The translations under genes were made by a program, and so were the position numbers. A stretch of DNA of 64,000 bases from Lumbricus rubellus (Eukaryota; Annelida; Clitellata; Crassiclitellata; Lumbricidae): positions 40,413,325-40,477,324 of the forward strand of contig OX243816.1 of the NCBI GenBank assembly GCA_945859605.1. Direction: 5' to 3'. Positions 42,132-52,400 of the stretch are shown one piece after another. Position 1 is the stretch's first letter. The number at the start of each line of letters is the position of its first letter. Under the pieces are notes generated by a model, which saw nothing but the letters and a program-made list of their open reading frames with translations, was not told the DNA's origin and searched no databases.

Positions 42132-44074
42132 ACAGCATCATCTGCAAATAAATCACTGACACTGACCACAAGTGCATGTACTTTTCTGTGCTTCACAATT
42201 TATGATACGGAGAATTTAACCGTGCAACTCGGATGTTAGGATAAAATTTGAGAAAAAATTGTACCGTTTGTACCCGGTCTATACCCTATATGTTTTACTT
42301 TTACCTGCAGCTACCCCGTGTCCGTGTTGAGCTCCAGCTCTTCGTGTCAGAATGTCGGATTGCACTAAACCCACAGTATACTGTGCTAAACCCTCGCCGA
42401 GGCTATAACCTTTGAAACAACAACACTGTCAAACCTGCGAAATAATTCTTCTTAGTTATATTTCGAAGTGTAGCGATATCAGGTGATTTGAAATCGACTT
42501 TATACGTAAAAAATTTAATGCCTGTGTGACGGTGTATGTGTATTCTGAACGATGCAAACGCGTATCGTTATAGGTATCGGCCTATATTATCGCTCGTTTA
42601 CAGAAAACCTGCAAAATCATTCTTCCTAATCATATATCGAAGTGTGGAAATAACAGATTACTTTTATAATAAAATCAACTATTTATACAAAAACTTTCAT
42701 GCTTGTACGCCAAAAATGAACAATTTGGGAGATTATCGTCGCTAAGCGGAGGAAGTATTGGTCGTTTTATAAGTGTGGAGTGCAAAAGAAACCGTTTCTA
42801 TGCGCCCATCCAATACACCGCACTATTACGACACGTCATGTTGATTTACTTAATGTTATAATTTGGGACCGCCGTTCCCAGGTATGCCTGAATTCGTTTT
42901 CACGGCAAACATTTCAAAATTCAAAATTAACGCAACATTTTTCAAAATTGGATGAAAATCGTGGCAAATTTACGTCATGAAATCACGCTTTTACTTGCTA
43001 CTGAACAATACTAAACAATAACGCAACAAAGAAACAACGTGTCTTCAGGGCCGGATTAACCAGTATGCCATGTCTGCCATGGCGGCGGGCCCCCCGTCGT
43101 CAGGGGCCCCCCGCGTCTGCAAAAAAAAAAATTTTCTGCATTTTCCCATTTATTCATATTTGCTTCTAACACAGTGTGTAAATTTGCGTCCATTGATCAT
43201 TGTTTTCTTCTTAGGGCGAACAACAATTTTATTTACGTTGGCCTCTATGTTTGTGCCAGCTCTGATTTATGATTTTGGCGGTATTCCATTTGGCCTACTT
43301 TTAAAAGAGATAGGCCAGAGTTACAGACAGGCGGACAGAGAGGGAGAGATACGCCTTTTAAAAAGAGTCAGACATACATGTAGGCTACATGTAGACGAAC
43401 AGACAGACGGAGACAAAGATATAGTCATAGAGATTCGGTTAAACTAGGCTACATGTAATTTGAACAGTTGAACTCTGTAATGGGTCTGCAAATTCATGCA
43501 CAAGGTGTATCATGTTTTCTTTGGCACAGTCTTACAAAGGAGGCAATTTATAATGATTATGTCGTAGAGGAATGCTGTTAGACTACATGGATGCGTAGAT
43601 CACGGCCATCTCAATTGAGTGTGGACGCAGAGAGGGGAAGAGTGAACTGTAAATTGTCACTTGTCAGTGCTTCTGAACTTCCCACCCACTTTCGTATAAC
43701 TAGATCTCCGCATTAGGCCTATGGATGTTGCAGGCACTCGCTGCATGCCACGGTGACTCATTTGGCATCAGGGAGGGTCGGTCCTGAAGAGGGGAGAGGG
43801 AATTATCGCTAAAAGTTGTGCAGCCAAGGCAGAGCTAGGCGAGGTCACCATACGTTTGGGAAAGATAGGCTAATATGTTTCTCAATCTAAAGCCGACCAA
43901 AGCTGGCTCTGACTTGTATGATGATAAATTGGGCGAATCATGGATGCCCGAGACCATACTCTCTGTATGCGGGCTTGCATTCCACTGAAAATCACAACTA
44001 TACGTGCAAATTGGTCAATGACAGATATATCTTGCCAAACCCGTAGACCCGTAGGGTAGGCCTATAAAGGAATA

Positions 44075-44404
44075 CTGTGCAGATCGAGGATAGAAAGGAT
44101 ACGTAACGAAATAACTCGTGAAGAAACCGGACAAAACGAAACAGTAATTGACAGAATCAGGAAGAGAAGGCTGACTTGGTTCGAATATGTAACACGGATG
44201 GAGGAGAAAAGACTACCAGCGACAGTGCTATATGGACAAACAGAGGGAGAAAGAAGCAGAGGAAGACCAAAAAAGACATGGATGAAAAACGTGATGGAGG
44301 ACCTAGAAATGAAGGGCATGGACATACGAAGAGCTGTGGATAAGTCCAGAGGCAGAGCAACTTGGAGACGTCTTGTAAAGGCCTCATCGTCAGCATGCGC
44401 TTGA
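44075..44404 (+). pseudogene. C-terminal LINE reverse-transcriptase fragment inside the hAT element
   Basis: The plus-strand frame reads RIRNEITREETGQ, IDRIRKRRLTWFEYVTRMEE, KRLPATVLYGQTEGERSRGR and PKKTWMKNVMEDL to a stop, matching the RT C-terminus pattern (RRRWxGHVxRM, RGRPxxxWxxxVxxDL). The catalytic core is absent. Confidence 0.8.
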
Positions 44405-44705
44405 CGGAGGAGAAATTGGAGGCCTATAAATGAAAGTTGTCGAGGTGGTTAAAAGATGAGTCTTCTTCATGCAGTTTGGTTTATCAAAATGTATGCGTAA
44501 AAAATTCCGATACCGGAAATGTTGGCGTTTGTGATGATGAGAAAGTTGGAAGAAACACATGCAGCTGATGCGTAAAGAGGGCACGCTCTCCTGGGTCAAT
44601 CGGATCATGTACATAGGCCTAGGCCTATATAAAGGTATGCGCTGCAGTCTGCAGATCATTAAAAGGCCTATTTAAAAAAAATTATGTATCATGTAGCATT
44701 TCTGC

Positions 44706-44787
44706 GTTTTTATAGTAATTTCTTAAAAACTAATTTAGTATTAATAATAGGCTACTAAATTAGTTTTTAAGAAATTACTATAAAAAC
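44706..44787. repeat. Perfect 35-bp hairpin with 12-nt loop
   Basis: Arm 44706-44740 is the exact reverse complement of 44753-44787; the loop is 44741-44752. AT-rich, inside the hAT element. The geometry would suit a small-RNA precursor or a cruciform, but nothing shows expression. Confidence 0.95.
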
Positions 44788-45330
44788 TTTGTTCTGGTTG
44801 TTGCTGCTGCTGTTGTTGCTGTTATTGTTGATCTCCCAAAATGCAGACAGAATGTCAACTTTATGGATCAAAGTCTAATCCGCCGTCCTTTATCGACAAT
44901 TCTCACACTGCAATAATTATACTGAATATTATAGATGCTATGTCATTATTGCAACAGGCTTCTTAGCGTTGAGAGTGATCTCTTAAATACAGTTTCCTTT
45001 AAGGACATTCTTGACCAGTTTGTCACTGCCAAGAGCAGAAAAATCTGAACCATAATTGGTATAATCATAGGATTTAAACCACTAAACTGAACAATAATTA
45101 TAATCTATTAAATTGACGTTTAGCCTATAGAGTGTATACATAATTTAAAAAATGTTTTGGTATTTCATTAAGCTACATCTAATTAGGTTTTGAATTATAT
45201 CGAGTCAATAAGAAACACGAATGGACACGGGGCCTGTGGAGTGTGGTGACGGAAGGTAATGGTAAATTAGGGGCCCCCTGAAAATATGGCGGCGGGCCTC
45301 CCGAGGGGTTAATCCGGGCCTGCGTGTCTT

Positions 45331-45779
45331 CATGTATTAAATACAGGCCTACAATAAATCTGTATTTACTAAGAATAAAATTATACCAGTTGCATGAATA
45401 ACTGAACCAATGATAAATATTGCAAATGGCGGCCAACATGTATGAGTATGACCAACCGGAAATACGATGACTCAATGAATCAATGACGTCAAAACGAGTG
45501 GCTGTTAATATCTCCTTTATTGACACTCAAGCTGACAAACTGCAGAATGATTACAGCCTATTTACAGGTATAGGCTAATTATTATACAGGTTATACGAAA
45601 TACGGCCCACGGCACGACACGCAGGTCGGCTTTACAGAGTGGGTTCGGCTTAACACTATTGGCCTAAGTGCTGGATCACTCCTGATTCGACCAATCCAGA
45701 AGTGGGAGGGCCTATCTTATTTTCAGCAGAACCCGAGTCAAGCAACGCAACAGCAAAGCGCCAATGGCAGCTAACAGAA
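45331..45779. other. Unassigned spacer
   Basis: No gene or clear repeat is seen. Confidence 0.4.
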
Positions 45780-45880
45780 ACTTTTATAAATTAATGCCCT
45801 GAGCGAGACTTGAACCCGGATCGCGATAATGGCAACTCAGTTGATCGACCAGCGCTCTCTCCACTGAGCCACGGGACTTA
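45780..45880 (-). mobile_element. tRNA-like SINE head or pseudo-tRNA
   Basis: On the minus strand, CCGTGGCTCAGTGGAGAGAG (A-box) and CCGGGTTCAAGTCTCGC (B-box) are at tRNA-like spacing. The acceptor stem pairs poorly. A second partial copy of the CCACTGAGCYACGGGAC piece occurs at about 45964-45982. Confidence 0.6.
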
Positions 45881-46926
45881 AATTACGTACTCCGAGGCCT
45901 CTTTCATCTTGTTTGCAGGCCGTAGGCCTACGGCGTACGGAGCCTATATGAATCAGTAAAATTCCACTGAGCTACGGGACCCCCGTTTCCTCATAGCCTA
46001 AATATATATTGTTAATTAATTTGTTGCTAGGCCTATTCATTTTCATAAAATTCTGATTTGGGTAATAATGATTAGTTTCTACTTAGTTTCGTTTATTCAT
46101 AATGTAAGAAAAAATATGGCTTATATAAGAAAATAAAATTGACCTAGGCCTACTGCGGATCAGGTTAGGCGTCGTGAGGGTCGGTTATGTCAGATTGGGC
46201 GTCGCGAGAGGATCGGTTAGGTCCGTTAGGATTAGACTTAGGATTGGTGCCGTCATACCACACATGGGTGCCCGCACATAGGGGCAAGGGGGGCACTTGC
46301 CCCCTGGAAAATTGAAACCTATTTTTCTCACTACTACTTTTGGGGTTTATAACAAATTTCTTCATATTAGAGAATTAAAAAGCCTACTTTTAACTAATAG
46401 TTTTCGATTTTGTGAGCAAACTTTCTTGCAAAAAGAAGCAATTCATATTAGAAATTTTTAAAAGTGAAACTGAAAAAATTAGCCTACATCAAGAAACCTC
46501 TGTGAAAAATACCCAAGCATGTTCTTAACTCCCCGCTTTGCATTTTTTTGTCCTCTGCTAAAAAATTTTTAACGTTGACCATCGTGTTTTGCCCCCTCCT
46601 GCAAAAATTTCTGCAGGCGCCCATGACACCACAGTATAGAGTAGACTAGGCTATAAGCTTAACTTTATTATTAGCCTAATTGTTTTATTTTACATCTCTG
46701 ACCTGCCACCTGATGGGTTATGTCACCAGGATTTGTCTTACTTTAACATTGAACGAATATACTATTAGATAGGCCTAACTACGGTTTTCCGAAGAAGATA
46801 AAGTAGACTGAACTGTCTGTTTCTGCATAATACTAAGCTAGGAAACAAGTTTTACTGATTCATATAGGCACCGTACGGCCTACAAACAAGATGAAAGAGG
46901 CCTCAGAGTACGTGATTTAAGTTCCA
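45881..46926. mobile_element. Inverted-repeat element of about 1 kb
   Basis: Left arm 45885-45962 (GAGGCCTCTTTCATCTTGTT, ATATGAATCAGTAAAA) is repeated in reverse at about 46852-46922. Both arms carry small indels. It encloses the MITE at 46263-46625. No TSD could be assigned. Confidence 0.6.
46263..46625. mobile_element. Small TIR element (GGGCGCCCA family)
   Basis: The ends are CATGGGTGCCCGCACAT and GCAGGCGCCCATG. The flanks ATACCACA and ACACCACA form an 8-bp TSD with one mismatch. In reverse orientation it aligns with 25902-26149. Confidence 0.7.
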
Positions 46927-48610
46927 ACTGTCCTTTTTTGCCGTGCTAGAGGGCAGTATAGAGGCTAGAACCGAGAGCGCTTCTGAGTAGGCCTATTAAT
47001 TGTGCGAGAAGCCACACGCATGCACGCACACACACAAAGTTGCACCGAATTCCTGGAATTTTGAAAAAAACGTTATAAGGCCTATAAATGAGAATTTTTC
47101 AGATAAAAAATGTGAAGGGGTCAAGGTCAAGTGCTGAATTGTCAAATATGGTCACTATCTTAATAGTAGGCCTATCTAACACTTTTAAGCAGTCATCAAA
47201 CATCTACTCAAATAGGTCATCAAAATAGCTGAATAGTGACACCAAAACACCTTTCTAGCTCTCGTACAAGCTGAGATACAGACATTCAAAGGAACGTGGT
47301 CAAGCGTTTTGGGTCAAAGTTTGACGACCCGTATCTCGGACTCGGAGCGTAGCCTAATTGACGGTATTGACCCCAAACATTTTGCTTTGTTTACACATGT
47401 TTCATCTGACCCAACAATTGTGCCAGATTTCAAGTAAATCTGAGTCAGTCATCTCAATTTTGGTTGTAAATTTGGTTGAATTGACACGGAATCACCTGAA
47501 TGATTAAATAAAATGCAATACAAGATCTTTAAAGTCTTCCAACAACTCAAACCTCTTCAACTAGCTTCTCAGAATTCTAAAATCATCTTCTCTACGTGGT
47601 AACTCAAATCTTCTTGATGACCAATAAGCTCCTGCAAACGAAGCACTCCAAACTGAATTTACACTTACAGATCTTTGTGAGCATGTCAAGAAAATTCCAG
47701 AAGCCTCCATTCCCTCAACCTTGATTCTCCTGTCCGGCCTTAGGTGCAATTTCTTAAGACAACTTTAGCTTCTCCAATAACATACCCATTTTTCTTGGTC
47801 TTGGTTCATGCATATCCGAGTGCTTCATGGAATCTGACCTATATACAACTTTAAAACTGACTCTTCAATCTGTAGTCCACGCCACTAATACAATCTTCTT
47901 TTCCACTAAAATTGCCACACAGCCACATAAAACAATACTTTGAACCATTTTAATTTCAATTTTTTTGAAGAAAATACATATAAAAACGTGCTATAAACAA
48001 AACGCAATAACCAATGAATAGGACATTTAATTTCCTCAGTCAAACAAAAGTCAGTCTTTTCAATCAACTGTTTGTGTCACGAGTAATTGATTAAGTTGAC
48101 CGCAATAAAAACAACTGCATGTAAATATAATTATAGCAAGTTTAGCATTAGAAACCCAACTTATTGGAATATATTAAATAAGCTTGGCAATGGCAGGTCG
48201 ATCAAAGATTTGCAATGAGCAGGGCAAACACTGGTCTTCAGGATGTAGAATTGAAAACATTAAGCATTACTGTTTCAAAATTACAATATAAAACTATTTG
48301 CAACATCCAACTTGACTAAAGGTAAAAGCGTCATCAGGCCATATCCCGAGCATTACCTGAAAAGCGGTAAATAATATTGTTAAGAGATCTGAAAAAAGCT
48401 TGATTGGAAACTTAATAAAACCAGCAGCAAAAGCTTTCACACTAACTTCAGCTCATCGAGATACAATAAACAAGACACCTGATCATATATTAATGCAGAT
48501 GCACAAACAATCCCTTTGAATATTCAGTCAAAAGATTTACATAATTTCAAAGATTACCTACACATGCATGTCATGTATACACATAAGAAACGAAATACAT
48601 TAGTCAATGT
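46927..48610 (-). other. Spacer and 3' flank/UTR of TRIM gene B
   Basis: 46927-47520 has no recognised content. 47530-48610 is homologous to the flank of gene C (58306-58330 and 59115-60478) and in part to that of gene A, for example AAGAAAATTCCAGAAGCCTC and TTGGTTCATGCATATC. It was duplicated with the genes and is probably partly transcribed. Confidence 0.55.
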
Positions 48611-49497
48611 TCAGTTGCATAGGTCATTCACTTGAAAGACAAGAACTCGACCATTGATAAACTCCTTTTCTCTAAAGTCAAACCAGTTATCTGCGACAAA
48701 CAGTCGTCCACTCTGTTCATCAAGACAAACACTGAGTGGATAAAACAAGCCCCTGTATCTTGAAACCAGTTCAACACATCTCTCAAGATCAGCGCTATAC
48801 AACAGTACTCTCCTGCTATTTTTATCAACAAGCACGACACATCCTGCTCCATCAACAGCAAAAAAACATGGCACATCTAAATTATTCCCAGGTGCATTGG
48901 TTTCGCAAACACTCTTCAAAACATCTCCATTGCCATCCACCAAACTCAAACAATGGCGGCTACACCCACCACTGTACGAGATCAAAAACAAACCGCTGTG
49001 GAGCTTATGAGCATGAAGAAACCCATTAACACCGTCTTCGATACATATCACCAATTGCCTGAGAAGTCGTCCATTTTCTGAATACTCTTTGAGAATAGTT
49101 TTATCCCGGTATGCCACAAGAACATTAGAATCATATGTTACGGACAGAGAACAGTCACTCTTTCCTGCCACCCACTGCCGGATAATGTCTCCGTCTGTAT
49201 TCAGGCGAAATATCCGGTATGGTTTGTCATCACATTCATGGTCCAATATGTACAAACACTGGCTAGACTTGCATGAAGCAATGTCGCATGGATCATTCAA
49301 CTCACTGACCAATATGTCCTCAAAATGCTCAAAAGTAAATGCATCATATGTATACAAGTAATCACTATCCTCATGAACGATAAACAGCTCTTCGTCTAAG
49401 AGTGTAATTCCTGTGACTGTCGTATGGTCATCTGTCGAGGCTCTTGTTCGAATTGTGCCAATGAGTTTCGGATTCCGGTCGTATTCTTGGAAATTAT
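48611..49497 (-). CDS. TRIM gene B exon 3: NHL-like propeller
   Basis: The acceptor TTTGCTGTAG opens an 887-nt phase-1 exon ending TGA. Blades correspond one-to-one to gene A ([55 protein letters not shown]). The surface residues [11 protein letters not shown] differ among paralogues. Confidence 0.9.
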
Positions 49498-52400
49498 CTA
49501 CAGCAAATCAAACACGTCACAGTCAGAATCGGATAAATGTCTATTCTATGCTAGTATTGAGTATTAGCATACTTGGACAATGGGCATAACATAGCATATA
49601 GAAATCGTCTTATTATTAGTATTATCCAATGTAATCAATATGAATAAAAATTCCACTTCACAACTTCAATGGATTGTGATTTTTTATCATAATTTCACTT
49701 GAAGCAACAATCGATATGTGTCTCAGACATCAACATAATGATGCTATGGAAGTCATTAGATTAGAAAAATTATGTAATAATGTAGCGATTTGACCCCTCG
49801 TTAGGCCGGAAGTAACTTGTACTTCCGCCCTCGAGGGAGTGTCGCCTCGCTGTAGGGCATAAGGGTCCAAGTCCGTCGATAGGAAGTAGTCTCGCACTAC
49901 TGCATTAGGCTGCCAGGTCTCACGTGACCGGTCTCCAGTTTTATCGAAGTCTCGATAATTCAACCTAGGCTGATCCTTTAGCCTTTGGCTTCTCTTAACG
50001 CTAGGTTCGTCCGCTCTCTCAGGTACCAAGGATGGGCTCGAGTGTCTGTCCGCGACGGCCGGTCTGGCCGTAACTATCGTCATGTCATAGTTTGGGTTCG
50101 TCGGCCCTACAGCGAAGTTGGCAGAAGGGGACTCTTCGAGTCTATTTAGGCGAATCAACGCCTCTCCTACTTGGGAGCGTATTTCACCCACTTGCGACCT
50201 CACGTCACATTGAAGGACGCTAACCTGTGAAGTGACTTCGCCGACTTGGGACTTCACACTGGCGAAGTTGTCGTCTATCCGTCCTATTAACTGCTCCAAG
50301 ATTAAACCAACATTTGATCTCTCAGACGCACGTGACATTCCGTCGTCGTCTTTCTCGTGGCGCTCCATAAATTTGCGTAATTAACCAACGACTCATGTCA
50401 TGTCAATCACCGACGTCGCTGCGCGACGGTTGGTCGCATGCATGGACTACAGCTCTCCACTGCCTCCTATCGCGTGCAGCGGCGAGAAGATTGGATCCGG
50501 AAAGACGGGACCAAGCAAGAATGTTGTCAATCCAGCTAATACGCGGTCTACCCTTGCGTCGACAACCTTCCACGTGACCCAGCATAATGGCTTTTTCCAC
50601 GCAATCCTGGGGAATCCTGATGGTATGACCGAAATAGGAGAGTTTGCGAGCCTTAATGGAACCCAAGAGCTCTGGTGAAGTTCCGGCAAGCCGATAAACC
50701 TGCTCTGTGGTAAGTTTGAGCGTCCAAGAAATGCGCAAAAGCTTACGGGTACATTTGTTCTCGAAACTCTGTATCTGCTTTTCCTCCGCCTTTTTAAGCA
50801 CCCATGATTCGCAACCATAGGTTGCAACTGACCAGACCAAGGATTTCATCAAACGAAGCTTGGTTTGAGTACTAATGGACTTGTTTTTCCAGACCTTCGT
50901 AAGCTTCACCATGACCGCCATACCCATGGCCAGCCTGGACTTAATATCGACTGAGCACTTTGCATCGCTTGAGATTTTGCTGCCTAGATATGTGAAGTTA
51001 TCCACTTGTTTGAGTTCACTGTCCGCGACAAAAATCCTGAGGATCCTATCGGTATTGGTCATAACCTTCGTCTTTGAAACATTTATCTTTAAACCGTACT
51101 CCTTGGCAGCGGATTCGACACGATTGACGAGCTCCTGGAGTTCCTCTGGTGATGTAGCGATCAAGAGTATGTCATCCGCGTATCTAAGATTACTGATGGT
51201 CCTACCTCCAATTCTGAAGCCCCCTCTGAGCCCCTGTTCCGCCAGGATGTTAAATAGGCAAGGCGAGATGTTACAACCTTGCCGAACGCCTTTCTTAACG
51301 CGAAACCAGTTAGAGGTGATATTATCTGTCCTAACAGCTGCTCGCTGCTGTTTGTATAGGTTCATCAATAGTTGGACAAGTTGTGGGGGAAACCCCATGT
51401 CCAGCATATTAATTACCGAAGATTTGGTTATTATTATTTTATTACAACCAAACAGGAACGTATAATCCTTATCTATAAAAATTATCTAGGAACGAATAAG
51501 AATACGGACACTTATCTATATCTGTGCCTTACTTTACGTAACCTCTACTGCCTATCGCAACTTGGAAATTGAAAGTTAGCATATGATAATAATATTGGTT
51601 AATGGCGATTTATTCCCATTACCCCTTTTTAATTATGTCTACTCTAGTGCGACATACCTCTATGCTCAGGACAGACCGTGGCGAAGGAAAGGGTCGGGTT
51701 TCGCTGCCGAAACGCAAGTAAAATCCACGCAATCGATTATTGTGGCGATCCTCTCGCCAAAACTCGTATAAAGAACTCCGTTTATTTATCCTCTGTTGCC
51801 GATTTCGATACGTTATTCCTTCGATATATATTCGCTTAAACTCCACGTAATTCCAGACGCAGAATAGCCGTAATTTCCATACAATCTCTTCCTCAGAGAT
51901 AGAACGCCGAAATTTGATCAATTTCTCGTATTCGATAATAAAAACCACTTCACGATATTTTAATCCGTGATCCACACAATCGCCGACGTCGAAATACCTT
52001 GATTCACTGCTTTATTCCACAATTACAGCCGAAATTTAATACTCAACTCTTCATAAATCTTAACTCGTCGCACATCGACCAACTCGCTCGGCCTCCGATT
52101 TCACACTGACTGAAACGACAGCAATTTGCCACGAGGGACGCCAAACTCGCGCTGAATTTAGTTCCGAACAAAGAATAATGACACGTAGATAGGAATCTGT
52201 ATGTCTGGTTTTAATTGCATGGCCACGTTAAAATATAGCTGGGTTTTTCCAGCTTAGCATTAAGGTATAGGCCGAAATTAACATGGAGCCTCGCGCTGGC
52301 GCAGACGTCACGTGCCCATGTTAAAAGTATATAGAAAATAACATGAAGCCTCGTTCCGATATATTGAAGCGCGGGGGAAATTCAAGGTTACGTGGACTTG

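Larger units (their letters stand above)
28988..42888. mobile_element. 13.9-kb outer DNA transposon with TSD TGAATTCG
   Basis: The left end GGCATACCTGGGAACGGCGG is matched on the reverse strand at the right end, with 48 bp of nearly perfect inverted repeat. The flanks are an exact 8-bp duplication, TGAATTCG, at 28980-28987 and 42889-42896. A second inverted pair further in (37232-37420 against 42560-42757) shows that the left arm was pushed apart by a later Mutator-like insertion (30284-37214). Removing the nested elements leaves about 6.2 kb. Its own gene appears to be the broken ESHYxR-family protein at 39905-41095. It lies between TRIM genes A and B. Confidence 0.88.
43046..45322. mobile_element. 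hAT element, non-autonomous, TSD CGTGTCTT
   Basis: The ends read CAGGGCCGGATTAACC and, from the right, CAGGCCCGGATTAACC, classic hAT termini. Subterminal GGCGGCGGGCC / GGGGCCCC elements occur at both ends. The exact 8-bp TSD CGTGTCTT lies at 43038-43045 and 45323-45330. No hAT transposase was recognised in 2.28 kb. Inside are a LINE RT fragment (44075-44404) and a long perfect hairpin (44706-44787). Confidence 0.92.
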
